Assembly: GCA_002842575.1 (NCBI GenBank)
Contig: PHDJ01000001.1
Location: 186,001 to 250,000 of the forward strand
DNA length: 64,000 bases
Direction of reading: 5' to 3'
From: Bacteroidetes bacterium HGW-Bacteroidetes-2
GTDB lineage: Bacteria; Bacteroidota; Bacteroidia; Flavobacteriales; Flavobacteriaceae
The position numbers were made by a program, and so were the translations under genes. Shown here in pieces: positions 8,221 through 17,700 of the stretch; the stretch's first letter is position 1, and every line of letters begins with the position of its first letter. The notes beneath the pieces are model-generated. The model had not been told where the DNA came from. It saw only the letters and a list, made by a program, of their open reading frames with translations, and ran no database searches.

Positions 8221-8568
8221 TACAAAAATAATTATAGTGAAGGTTTTTTGTTAAAAAACTGCACGGTAGAGATTCCCCATTAAATATACGAGAAATATAT
8301 TAAAACTAGGGGTTATTATTTTTTTAATATTTTAATTTCTAGATATTTGAATACTTTAAATTCAAGCAAATCTTAAAGTTCCATACCGTAACCGCTCTGT
8401 TTTTTTTTAAAGCGGAACAAAATATTAGTCCCTTATAGAAGTTGGAATTAAAATGTTTTACGACTTAGCAAAGTAGTAGGAAACCGATTATTTTTTCTCG
8501 CTTTATTTGTTTGATTAAATTTATATGAGATTAGTATTGCCTAAATAACAAAACGGTTTGTTATAAAC
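8221..8568. other. Intergenic region, no gene seen
   Basis: About 350 bp upstream of the response-regulator gene. It is very AT-rich, has stop codons in all frames and no FNR-type palindrome. It must hold the promoter of the regulator, but I could not single out a convincing -33/-7 pair. Confidence 0.4.
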
Positions 8569-8573
8569 AAAAA

Positions 8574-8600
8574 CAGGAAACCTACGTTTCCTGCTCTTTT
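8574..8600. terminator. Bidirectional hairpin terminator
   Basis: CAGGAAAC (8574-8581) pairs with GTTTCCTG (8586-8593) with T tracts on both sides. It is the second of three related hairpins and lies downstream of tiny protein B on the minus strand. Confidence 0.6.
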
Positions 8601-8760
8601 TTTAAAGATGTTCATAACCTCTATAAACTTGAATAAAAATTTCTATTTCTTTCTTTAATCAAAATAAAAACATCTGGTTTATATTTGGCTTTAACATCTT
8701 CTTAATTCGATTTTCTTTCCTCTCCATCGGGATCCAAAAGTCTTTTTTTTATTGCATTTT

Positions 8761-8931
8761 CTAGGAAGCAAGTTCTTTTTCCTTACTGAAAGTATTGTTG
8801 TTTTCTTTCCAGTCTGGATTCATCATTACATAAGCTTTTACAGCATTATTAAACTCTTCAAGCTCTTCAACAGTGATATTATTTTTGCGTAACATCATTT
8901 TGTAGCGTTCTTTAAAATTTATAGTTGTCAT
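8761..8931 (-). CDS. Tiny protein B of a three-copy family
   Basis: A 56-aa ORF, the best preserved copy. It reads MTTINFKERYKMMLRKNN and later VKAYVMMNPDWKE, ending EKELAS. It has an intact ATG and aligns along its length with the ORFs at 2640-2780 and 9298-9435. It is predicted to be a basic turn followed by an amphipathic helix; no known domain was recognised. Directly upstream is copy 1 of a 128-bp direct repeat, which therefore contains its leader or promoter. Downstream (8605-8760) is untranslatable remnant sequence and then a hairpin terminator. Confidence 0.65.
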   Translation of the reverse strand: MTTINFKERYKMMLRKNNITVEELEEFNNAVKAYVMMNPDWKENNNTFSKEKELAS

Positions 8932-8952
8932 TGGTAAAAAGGTTTTAAGTTT

Positions 8953-9081
8953 TAATGCTAAAATTCTATTTTAACAAAAATTGCCATGACCATTTTTGTT
9001 ATTTCAAAGATGCACCATTTAGGAGATAGCAAACAAGAGGGTTTTTCCTGAAATTTTGTAGGGGATTTCTTCTTTTTTTGA
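8953..9081. repeat. 128-bp direct repeat, copy 1
   Basis: Nearly identical to 10149-10276, with three differences: two substitutions and one base of a T run. It lies directly upstream of tiny protein B on the minus strand. It has no terminal inverted repeats or coding capacity. Confidence 0.9.
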
Positions 9082-9153
9082 GTTTTAAGTTATTAAGCAA
9101 CCTGCCTAAAAACATATATGGCTTAATGTTGCGTAAGTTTTTATAAAAACAAA

Positions 9154-9180
9154 AGCAGAAAACCAAAGTTTCCTGCTTTC
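9154..9180. terminator. Hairpin, third of a related set
   Basis: AGCAGAAAAC (9154-9163) pairs with GTTTCCTGCT (9168-9177) with one mismatch. The flanking 30 bp resembles that beside the hairpins at 3003 and 8574, so hairpin and surroundings are a duplicated unit. Confidence 0.55.
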
Positions 9181-9263
9181 TTTCGAAGATATTAAGAACA
9201 CCTATTAACTTGTAAAATTTTTTTATTCTTTTTTCATTAATTAAACGTCAGTCAAAATAAAAA

Positions 9264-9275
9264 TGACCCATATCA
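9264..9275 (-). promoter_or_regulatory. Degenerate FNR-type site
   Basis: TGACCCATATCA with the same ATATCAACTTT context as the sites at 2917 and 3249. No -7-like element is found at the usual distance on the minus strand. It is probably a decayed copy in front of a lost gene. Confidence 0.35.
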
Positions 9276-9297
9276 ACTTTCACTATTATCCTCTTTT

Positions 9298-9435
9298 TTA
9301 GAAAACAAGTTCTTTTTTCTTACTGTTGGAGTGGCTATTTACTTTCCAGTTTGGATGCATCATTACAAAAGCCTTAATGGCATTATTAAATTCTTTCCTC
9401 TCAACAACGGTTATATTATTTTTACGTAACATCAT
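9298..9435 (-). CDS. Tiny protein C of a three-copy family, possibly truncated
   Basis: A 45-aa ORF starting MMLRKNNITVVE and containing FNNAIKAFVMMHPNWK, clearly homologous to tiny protein B. Homology continues upstream of this start (RIPKNYKERRK) in the same frame, but the position matching the start of copy A (ATG) is AGG, and a TAA lies just upstream. Either translation begins at the internal ATG pair or the gene is dead. A sequence similar to the region upstream of copy A (around a TTTCATA block) lies 50 bp further on. Confidence 0.45.
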   Translation of the reverse strand: MMLRKNNITVVERKEFNNAIKAFVMMHPNWKVNSHSNSKKKELVF

Positions 9436-9579
9436 TTTGCGCCGTTCTTTGTAATTTTTGGGTATCCTCTTTTATAGTTTTATCATTTAACTTAGGTTTC
9501 ATAACTGACTTTAAATTTATACAAAATTTTTGAATTTAACACTTATTTCGATATTGTGGTTATGTTGCGATGTTCACTG

Positions 9580-9981
9580 TTACTTTTCTTTAAACCGTTT
9601 GTATTTACCTATACACGCTTCAACGCAATCTTTGGCCCAAAGCAATAAATAATCACCATCATATTCTATTTTATGATATCCTTGAAATTGATTGTTTTCA
9701 CAATTGAATGAGATTAATAAATTATACTCTAAATTGTCTTCAACAGAATAACTGCCATTACAATTAAATAGATTACTTTCTAGGGTGTTATCCTCATTGA
9801 ATTGATAAAAATAACCATTATCAATAATTTCCCATGTTCCTTCAGCACCCTCACTACTATACCATTCAATCAATTGCCATTTACCTATAAGTGTATTTTC
9901 TGAATTTTCATTGACATCAGAGGAAGTACAAGATAGTTGCATACTAATAAGTACGGTAAGAATTAAATAAAATGTTTTCAT
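9580..9981 (-). CDS. Lipocalin-like lipoprotein
   Basis: A 133-aa protein with a lipoprotein signal: hydrophobic residues 4-16 and Cys18 (MQLSC). The mature part has the pattern of the small Bacteroidetes lipocalin-like family: LIGKWQLIEW, then NGYFYQFNEDNTLES, GSYSVEDN and a final beta region with paired cysteines (CVEACIGKYKRF). A ligand-binding beta barrel attached to a membrane is the likely fold; the ligand is unknown. It lies just downstream of a T9SS-signal gene fragment (9995-10150) that may once have been its operon partner. Confidence 0.7.
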   Translation of the reverse strand: MKTFYLILTVLISMQLSCTSSDVNENSENTLIGKWQLIEWYSSEGAEGTWEIIDNGYFYQFNEDNTLESNLFNCNGSYSVEDNLEYNLLISFNCENNQFQGYHKIEYDGDYLLLWAKDCVEACIGKYKRFKEK

Positions 9982-9994
9982 AATTATATGTTTT

Positions 9995-10150
9995 TTAGTG
10001 TTGAATAAGTAATTGCATTTGTATGATTTCTATGCCATTATAAAAATGTAGAAAATATATTCCATTTGGTAAGTCTATTGTGCTTATAGTTTTTTCAGCA
10101 TTTTGTGATTCTCCATAATACATAAGATTAGAATACATATTATAAATATA
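9995..10150 (-). pseudogene. C-terminal stump of a T9SS-secreted protein
   Basis: On the minus strand the frame reads YNMYSNLMYYGES, then KTISTIDLPNGIYFLHFYNG and IIQMQLLIQH before a stop. The pattern (S-I-x-L-P-x-G-x-Y-F) is the C-terminal sorting domain of type IX secretion cargo. The frame meets a stop exactly where the 128-bp repeat copy 2 begins at 10149, so everything upstream has been replaced. Confidence 0.7.
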
Positions 10151-10276
10151 ATGCTAAAATTCTATTTTAACAAAAATTGCCATGACCATATTTGTTATTT
10201 CAAAGATGCACCATTTAGGAGATAGCAAAAAAGAGGGTTTTTCCTGAAATTTTGTAGGGGATTTCTTCTTTTTTGA
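10149..10276. repeat. 128-bp direct repeat, copy 2
   Basis: Matches 8953-9081 with about three differences. It abuts gene stumps on both sides: a T9SS C-terminus on the left (minus strand) and a short coding-like tail on the right (plus strand). It appears to mark a recombination or replacement junction. Confidence 0.9.
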
Positions 10277-10340
10277 AGCCAGTGAGAATGCTTTTCTAGC
10301 TGCTAATACAATATTTGCTGGCAGAAAAAGCAATAATTAA
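10275..10340 (+). pseudogene. Possible C-terminal stump of an unknown gene
   Basis: Starting at the right end of repeat copy 2, an open frame reads EASENAFLAANTIFAGRK and ends SNN-stop. It has no start. It may be the tail of a gene cut by the repeat. It is too short to assign and could be chance. Confidence 0.25.
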
Positions 10341-10411
10341 TTTCATTTATAGTTAAAATTACTATTTTTACTTACCATTCCTCCCTAAGGCAACCTTTAA
10401 AATCTGAAATA

Positions 10412-12445
10412 TTGAAAAAACATATATGTACCTCTTTACTAATGGGCATTTTTATGTGTGTAAATGCACAAAACACAGATGAATTTTGTCTTAAACTATA
10501 CAAGGTCAATGCATTAATTCAAAAAAATCATTATGCCCCAAAAGCCATTAACAATTCCTTTTCTGAATATTTGTTTGATAATTTTCTGAAACAGCTTGAT
10601 CGTAATCAAACTATTTTTCTTCAGCATGAAATTGATAGTCTTAGTGCATACCGGCATCTACTTGACGATGCAATCTTTAAAACCCAATGTGGTTTTATGG
10701 CTGATTTTATGCACTATTACCAAAGGGGTTTAAAGAGAAATCTTGCGATATTGCAAGAACTAAAAGAAGAATCTTTTGAGTCAGAGCCTTCTGATACTCT
10801 TTATTTTGTGCGGGAGGAAACCCCTACCTATTTTAAAAATGCAGAACAAATCAAAAAAATATTTCGCAAGCGCCTTACCTATGAAGTACTTGAACTTGTT
10901 GCTAGATCGAGCAAAAATAAAGATTCATTGTATGGGCAGCTGCCCGTGCTTGCAGAAAAACTTCGGTTGCAACAGTTAGATAACTATATGTGTAGCTATG
11001 AAAATTTCTTAAATCCTAGTCCAAATTTAGACGGCTACATGACACATCTTTTCATCAATGAATTTTGTTCTTATTTTGATCCACATACCAATTTTTTTAA
11101 TTCTGACGATAAAACGGGCTTTGTTAATTCCATTTCGTCCAGCAACCTAGGCTTTGGTTTGATAATGGAGCTTAGCGAAAACAATGAAGTACATATTAAC
11201 GATATTCTTACCGGAAGTCCGGCTTTTCGAGACCCACTCATTGAAAAGGGAGATCGCCTTATTCGAGTAAAGTTTGGTGAGGAAGATATGGAGGTCAATT
11301 GCGTTCACATGAATGCAGTGAACACCTATTTTTTTTCTGACAATTACAAGCTGTTGGATTTAACTTTCCGAAAGAAAAGCGGAATTAATTACCAAACACG
11401 ACTTCACAAAGAAGTTTTAAAAAATTATGAAAACACCTGTTACAGCTTCCTCATCGAAGGGCAAAAAAAACTAGGTTATGTTTACATCCCAAGCTTTTAC
11501 AGCAATATTGAAGGCAACGCCACTAATGTGTATGACGATTTACTCTATGAACTCAATCACTTAAAAAGCTTAGGTGCTAAGGGATTTATTCTTGATGTCC
11601 AATTTAACGCCGGTGGTGATATGCTACAAGCTATGAATATGATAAGTCTGTTTGTGAATCAGGCTCCCGTTGCATTTTTTAACCACCGTCGCCTAGGTCC
11701 CGAATTGTTATACAATTTTAATAAGAAACCCGTATATAAAGAGCCTATAGTGCTGTTGATTAACGGCTATTCTGCATCGGCAAGTGAACTCTTTGCTTAT
11801 GCTTTACAAGACCAAAATCGCGCAGTATTGCTTGGCCAAAAAACCTATGGCAAAGGAACCATACAAACTTTTTTTCCTATGGATGAAGATACCGAAGACA
11901 GCGAATTACTTAAAATTACAATAGAAAAAATGTTCCGGATGAACGGAAAAAGCCATCAGCGATTAGGGGTTCAACCAGATATCACTACACCCGCACTGCT
12001 AGAAAACCTGTACTTACGTGAAGAAGATTATACCACTGCATTAGAAACAGAAGAAATAGAAACAGGATACATCAACAAAAATAAATTGCCAAAATCCTAT
12101 ACCAAAGCTATTGCAGTGGCTAAAGCACGTATCCCTCAAAGAAATCATTTTAAGGAAATAGCACATTTCAATGAGGAATTCATACAACAAAAGACAGGAA
12201 AAGACACCATTCCTTTAACTTTTGAGGTACTGTTTAACCAAATTGTTATAGAAAACAACCTTTTTAAAAGGTTTGATGAAGTAAGCGAAAATACCTTTCC
12301 GCTTTCTTTAAAATTACTAGACAAAGACAAAAAAAATATACAATTCAATAGCCTGCTCCAAACGATGCTGGAAACCAAAAAACAACGAGCCCTTTCAAAT
12401 CCTGATATTTTTGAAGCAGTACAAGTGCTGTATGATATGTTGTAA
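10412..12445 (+). CDS. Tail-specific (C-terminal processing) serine protease, S41 family
   Basis: A 677-aa secreted or periplasmic protease of the Prc/Tsp type. A signal peptide (residues 1-19, ending VNAQ) is followed by an all-helical N-terminal domain, a PDZ domain around residues 245-330 (SSNLGFGLIMEL; PLIEKGDRLIRV), the S41 fold with INGYSASASELFAYA (nucleophile Ser in SASASE) and the catalytic Lys in KTYGKGTIQ, and a C-terminal helical region typical of Tsp. Length matches the family. Such enzymes degrade or trim proteins from unstructured C-termini. It stands alone, between a repeat-disrupted region and an insertion-sequence remnant. A second Tsp elsewhere in the genome is likely but not visible here. 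Confidence 0.88.
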   Translation: MKKHICTSLLMGIFMCVNAQNTDEFCLKLYKVNALIQKNHYAPKAINNSFSEYLFDNFLKQLDRNQTIFLQHEIDSLSAYRHLLDDAIFKTQCGFMADFMHYYQRGLKRNLAILQELKEESFESEPSDTLYFVREETPTYFKNAEQIKKIFRKRLTYEVLELVARSSKNKDSLYGQLPVLAEKLRLQQLDNYMCSYENFLNPSPNLDGYMTHLFINEFCSYFDPHTNFFNSDDKTGFVNSISSSNLGFGLIMELSENNEVHINDILTGSPAFRDPLIEKGDRLIRVKFGEEDMEVNCVHMNAVNTYFFSDNYKLLDLTFRKKSGINYQTRLHKEVLKNYENTCYSFLIEGQKKLGYVYIPSFYSNIEGNATNVYDDLLYELNHLKSLGAKGFILDVQFNAGGDMLQAMNMISLFVNQAPVAFFNHRRLGPELLYNFNKKPVYKEPIVLLINGYSASASELFAYALQDQNRAVLLGQKTYGKGTIQTFFPMDEDTEDSELLKITIEKMFRMNGKSHQRLGVQPDITTPALLENLYLREEDYTTALETEEIETGYINKNKLPKSYTKAIAVAKARIPQRNHFKEIAHFNEEFIQQKTGKDTIPLTFEVLFNQIVIENNLFKRFDEVSENTFPLSLKLLDKDKKNIQFNSLLQTMLETKKQRALSNPDIFEAVQVLYDML

Positions 12446-12640
12446 AAGCGAGGTTTTTACTTTTTGTAAGCTTAACAGATACAGACCTCGATTGTAAGCT
12501 TCTGTAAGGGTGGATAGGTTAGTAGAAAATAAGGAATTAACCTTTGTAAAAATTGATGGGATTCGTTTATTTAGAGGATAAAGCGATTGATTTTATTAAA
12601 AAAAAGGGTATAATGATGGCGGATATTACACATAAATTAG

Positions 12641-13243
12641 TAATGCGAATTAAGGGTTAACAATTGGCTTTAAAAAACAAGCAGCAAGTTTTCCAAATAT
12701 ATGTACTATTAATCCTTGAAAAGACCCGACTTTGCTTGCATTTTGGATTTGAGTTTTTTCATTTATCCAATTAAAAAACGATTCTATAGGTTGTCTTATA
12801 GCTGATACAGCCTTTGAATAGAGGTTTTCATATGCAAAATCCCTTTGTTTAAGAGCCTCTGATTTTCCTTTAATTCCTTTGATTGGCGTTAGCATAGTTA
12901 TTTGATTTTCGGTGTATAAATTATCCGAAAATCATGGATGTCTTTTATTTTATAACGCTGCTCTTCACTCACAGAAAACAAATAAATGGTCATAATTTCT
13001 TGGTTTGTAAATTCAGGTCGATTATTATTGGTAAATCTCTGACAGTGATATTGTAATTCCTCTTCGTATTTATCACATACATATTGATATATTTTTATTA
13101 ATTTTACTGCTTTAGCCTGATTAATCATGTTGTCTATAATGTTTGAAATTCACTATAAACATACTGATTATCAGGATTTATCAAAATACTTTGATGCTTT
13201 TTATCATTGATTTCTCATTATTTTTAACCCTTAATTCGCATTA
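12641..13243 (-). mobile_element. Internally deleted insertion sequence
   Basis: A 603-bp element bounded by perfect 20-bp inverted repeats: TAATGCGAATTAAGGGTTAA at 12641-12660 and its reverse complement at 13224-13243. Inside, on the minus strand, are the N-terminal (13128-12898) and C-terminal (12895-12650) parts of one transposase with the catalytic middle missing. No clear target-site duplication is visible. It is a non-autonomous derivative that could still be mobilised by a full-length relative. Confidence 0.85.
12650..13128 (-). pseudogene. Transposase with central deletion
   Basis: The 5' piece (13128-12898) starts MINQAKAVKLIKIYQYVCDK and contains PEFTNQEIMTIYLFSVSEEQ, the N-terminal domain of a common Flavobacteria transposase. 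The 3' piece (12895-12650) has RQPIESFFNWINEKT and GLIVHIFGKLAACF, its C-terminal helix with the last acidic residue. About 150-200 residues, including most of the DDE core, are lost at the junction near 12897. I recall this type as IS982-like or IS4-like but cannot fix the family from the fragments. Confidence 0.75.
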
Positions 13244-14056
13244 ATAATAAAAGAGCAACTATAAAATTTTTTAAATATAAAAACCTATCACAAAGTTTAA
13301 ACAATCTATAAGATTTTAATTTTTATTATCCTCAATTAAATCTATTATTGCCGGAAAGCAATAAAATTTATAGGGTGCAGATGTATTATTAAAAATACAG
13401 GATAAATTTGAAACTATTAATCCTTCCTCGTTTGATAATTTCAAGTAATGCTGCCCTTTGATTTCAAAATTAATTCAAATTTTTAACAAATTTTCTAGCA
13501 ACCTACAAAACAAAATTCAAAATATCGTTTAAACAACCCATAAAAAACCTCATCTGTGCGTTAAAAGCATACCCAATGAAAATAAAATTAAAGAAACAGC
13601 CTACCTAGTGTGAAATAATTTTTTTCTACGCTTTGTTTTTATATGCTAAGACATCCTTTTTTGTTTGCTATGCTTCCGCATGTATTAAGAATAATTTTGG
13701 TTTTATTAAAGTGTGTTTGAATAGCCTATAAAAATCTATTTAATATTACACGAACTACTTGCAAAATACCTAAACCATTCAGGACGGGTTATATTTCATA
13801 GAAACTTCATAGGAATTACATAACTACGCCATTACTACGCTAACAGAGTTCATTAAAGAGTATTTCGTGTAAATTCCTTTTGTAAAAAGCTATGGTAAAT
13901 GGTGCTGCCGAATTGAACAAAAAAAACAACGCCCCCTTGCTATCCTACACTTGGAGATTGCATGCATATAGCAGGGTTTGTTGACTAAGCATTTTTTAGT
14001 TCTGAAAAAAGGCTGTTTATGCGACTTGCAGAAATACCAAGTCTTGTAGTTATAAA
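13244..14056. other. Long non-coding or degenerate region
   Basis: About 800 bp without a credible complete gene. On the minus strand 13316 to about 13473 is open for roughly 52 codons without an ATG (INFEIKGQHYLKLSNEEG and later FYCFPAIIDLIEDN), which looks like a gene remnant I cannot name. The rest is AT-rich with scattered stops; no RNA gene, terminator or operator was recognised. Confidence 0.35.
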
Positions 14057-14263
14057 TTAATTACAACAATTGCCACCTGAATTTTTAATGCCAAATTTCT
14101 TAAGGATGTCTTCCAAAAGACACCATTTGGTCAATGAAGATTGCAAAAGGTTTGCGCCTACAAAGGCAGTAAACCATAACCAATTTATGTTTACATAAAT
14201 GGCTAATAACAAACTAATTACTATAAATGCGCCAGCTATGCCGCGTACAACTCTGTTTAACAT
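14057..14263 (-). CDS. DUF2892 small membrane protein
   Basis: A 68-aa protein with two closely spaced hydrophobic segments (8-24 and 27-45) and the family signature NRVVRGIAGAF ... WLWFTAFVGANLLQSSLTKWC ... EDILKKFGI. DUF2892 domains are also found fused to rhodaneses (YgaP type) and are common in sulfur-handling clusters. It is the last gene of the predicted RND operon. Cys48 is in the usual position after the second helix, and a CC pair sits near the C-terminus. A role in sulfur or thiol handling at the inner membrane is inferred from family and context. Confidence 0.85.
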   Translation of the reverse strand: MLNRVVRGIAGAFIVISLLLAIYVNINWLWFTAFVGANLLQSSLTKWCLLEDILKKFGIKNSGGNCCN

Positions 14264-14346
14264 ATTTCTATTTTTTTAATTAATAATTCATTTGTTTGAA
14301 CTGATTTTCTGTTTTCTTCAGTGGTTAGTTTTTAAATACTTCTGCT

Positions 14347-14655
14347 TTAACTTAAAGCTTTTTCAATACTTAAAACGGCTACATGTATTTTAGAAGCAGT
14401 TTTTTGTTTGGCATTAAACGCAGTAACAATGGCAAACAAAGGATCTACAAGATCTTTTTTTACAAAAGCATAGAACAATACCGACTCGGTTTCATTCATT
14501 TCACCGGCAAACCAATTATCATCTACAGAATGCTCTGTTAAGTCCTTATATCCTATGACATTTCTGTAAGAAAAATTTTCAACATTAGCTTCTTTAAGCG
14601 TTTGTTTTATTGTTTTTTCAAACTCTTTTATGGCGGTAATAACAAGTAGTTTCAT
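14347..14655 (-). CDS. PII-like small protein of the RND operon
   Basis: A 102-aa protein beginning MKLLVITAIKEFEKTIKQTL. Its pattern (beta strand, helix, strand with SYRNVIGYKD, and a second half ending KIHVAVLSIEKAL) suggests a PII/CutA-like ferredoxin fold as in the small DUF3240-type proteins that accompany RND pumps. It does not show the full PII T-loop. It lies 52 bp after the pump gene and before the DUF2892 gene, in the same operon. A regulatory or ligand-sensing role for the pump is an inference. Assignment to a named family is tentative. Confidence 0.6.
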   Translation of the reverse strand: MKLLVITAIKEFEKTIKQTLKEANVENFSYRNVIGYKDLTEHSVDDNWFAGEMNETESVLFYAFVKKDLVDPLFAIVTAFNAKQKTASKIHVAVLSIEKALS

Positions 14656-14707
14656 AGATATTTTGTATCGCTATTTCTCCAAAAAAGAACATTGCGAATG
14701 TATTAAG

Positions 14708-17700
14708 TTAGACATTATCGTTCGTTTCATTTTCTTTTTGTATTTCATCTATTGGAATTTCTGTGGTTTCCCATTTCATTCTTTCGGTCATATAATAAAT
14801 TATAGGCACTACTGCCAATGTTAGCAGGGTAGAAACGATTGCTCCAGCCACTAAGGAAATTGCCAGACCCTGAAATACAGGATCAAATAAAATGATAGAT
14901 GCTCCTATAACCACAGCCCCTGTAGTCAATAATATGGGAGTGGTTCGCACTGCCCCGGCATCAATTATGGCTTGTTTTAAAGGAATGCCGTCATTAAGCC
15001 GAATTTCAATAAAATCAATCAGCAACACCGAATTTCTTACCATAACACCCGCCAAAGCAATCATTCCGATAAAAGATGTTGCGGTGAAAAATGCTCCTAA
15101 TAGCCAGTGCCCAAGAACAACTCCTATTAATGAAAGTGGTATCGCAACCATCATCACCATTGGGGTTTTAAAATTTTGAAACCATCCCACAATCAACATA
15201 TAAATAATGATGATGACCACTAAAAAGGAGGTGCCCAAATCACGAAAAACTTCCAGTGTTATTTGCCATTCGCCATCCCATTTCACTGTAAAATCTCTTT
15301 CGTCAGTGGGCTGTTGTGCATAGAGTTCGTTTATGGTATATCCTTCAGGCAATTTAATTTCTTTCAGTTTTTCATTCATTCCTAAAATGGCATACACCGG
15401 ACTTTCCAATTCTCCAGCCATATCAGCAGTTACATACACTACTTGTTTTTGGTCCTTGCGATAAATGGTTTTTTGTAAAGTATCTTGCCGTATATTTACC
15501 AAATCGCTTACTGGTACTAATTTGCCCTGACTTCCTTTAATTTTTAATTGCAGAATGTCTTGTAAACTCGTTTTATTGGTATCGTCTAGTGATAAAACAA
15601 TACCAATATTGTCATTAGAGGTTTCATCATACAAATTAGAAATTGGGTATTCTTGCAGTAAATAGGTCAAATTACCAACTATTTGTTGCGGTGCAATGCC
15701 TTGAAGCATGGCTTTTTCTTTGTCAACTTCCAGTTTATATTCCAGTTGATGGTCTTCTACCATCCAATCGATATCAACAATATCTACCGTATTATGAAGA
15801 ATTTCTTTTACTTGACGAGCTACTTTTATTTGTTCTTCATAATCAGGACCATATATTTCGGCAACTAGGGTGGATAATACAGGAGGTCCCGGTGGCACTT
15901 CAATAATTTTTACATTGGCGCCGTATTTTTTACCTATTTTTTGAATTTCAGGACGCACTTGTTTTGCGATGTCGTGGCTCTGAAGTGTTCTTTCTGATTT
16001 ATGCAATAAATTTACCTGAATATCGGCCATATTACTCCCGCCGCGTAAATCGTAATGACGAACCAATCCGTTGAAGGTAATGGGTGCTGAAGTGCCAACA
16101 TAATTTTGATAATCTACTACTTCCGGAACGGTGGATACATACTGTGCAATTTCTTTAGTTACCGCTGATGTACGCTCTAAAGTAGTGCTTTCGGGCATAT
16201 CAATAACAATTTGAAATTCGTTTTTATTATCAAAAGGCAACATTTTTACCACCACCGAATTTGTAAAAAACAATAGTACGGAGCCCAAAAGCAATACCAC
16301 GGTAATGCCCAACATAACAAAACGTTTTGTTTTGCTTTCTAAAAATGGTCGCTCTATTTTGTTGTATATTTTGTAAATTTTATTCGTGTGAAGTCCATCT
16401 TCCTCTTTGTCCTTTTGTTTGTCCTTTTCGCGCAATAAATGGTAGCCTAAATATGGCGTTACCGTTAATGCAACAAACAAAGACAAAATCATAGCTATAG
16501 AAGCTCCAATGGGCATCGGGCTCATATAAGGGCCCATCATCCCTGACACGAATGCCATAGGAAGAATAGCGGCTATCACCGTAAAAGTGGCTAAGATGGT
16601 TGGATTTCCTACTTCATTAATGGCATAAATGGCAGCTTGTTTAAAAGGCAAACGCTTCATTTTAAAATGCCGGTGCATGTTTTCTGCTATGATAATACTG
16701 TCATCAACTACGATACCTACCACAAAAACCAATGCAAAAAGAGTGATCCTATTTAGAGTATAATCTAGCATAAAATAACTAAATAAGGTAAGTGCAAAGG
16801 TTAATGGCACGGAGAAAAACACGACCAAACCACCACGCCAACCCATAGCAAGCATCACCAAAATCGTAACTGCAATAATAGCAACGCCTAAATGCATCAA
16901 CAATTCGCCTACTTTGTCTGACGCTGTTTCTCCATAATTTCGGGTTACTTCTACATGAACATCTTTTGGAATTAAGTTTTGTTTCAGGACTTCTACTTTG
17001 GCTAAAATTTTATCTGAAATTTTCATCGCATCGGCACCTTGCACTTTTGCGATAGATATGGTAACTGCAGGATATTCAGACGGTGCATTTTTATAATTTT
17101 CATTAGCTTTGCTATAGCCAAAGGACACATAACTTCTAGCTGTAGAAGGGCCATCTTGAATAGTTGCTACTTGCTTTAAATATACCGGCATATCTTGGTT
17201 TACTCCAATCACTAAATTTTCAACATCTTCTGCGGTTTTTAAAAACTGCCCCGTGGTAATCAAAAATTCCTGATCGTTTTGAACAAAACTACCCGATTGT
17301 GAGCTGCTATTATTGGCTTGTATCATGTGCATAATGCCCAATGCATCCACGCCATTTTCTGCCATCTTATCTAAATCTAAAATCACTTTCAGCTCCCGAT
17401 TTCTACCACCTATTTCTTTGGTAATGGCAACATCTTTTACCTTTTCTATTTCAGAGGTCACTTCTTCAGCAATCTGACGAATTTCAAAATCGTTGTAGTT
17501 TTCACTCCAAAGTGTCAAGCCAAGCATTGGCACATCGTCAATAGAACGGGTTTTGACAATAGGCGCATATACACCTTGCGGAAACATGGATTGGTGTTTC
17601 ATCAACTCGTCATAGAGCTTTACATAGGAACGCTCCACATCTTCTCCTACATAAAATTGAACAATAAGCAAGGCTTGGCCGTTCATTGCCATACTGTGAA

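Noticed and set aside
3003-9180. The three related hairpins as a CRISPR array
   Set aside because: They are kilobases apart, imperfectly related and have terminator-like T tracts; there are no regular spacers and no cas genes.
8953-10276. The direct repeats as ends of a composite transposon
   Set aside because: No transposase, no terminal inverted repeats and no target duplication; the enclosed DNA holds only a tiny ORF, a lipoprotein and a gene stump.
12556-12660. 34-codon ORF running into the left IS end
   Set aside because: It begins after a nearby in-frame stop, ends within the inverted repeat and has no homologous pattern or continuation beyond the element.
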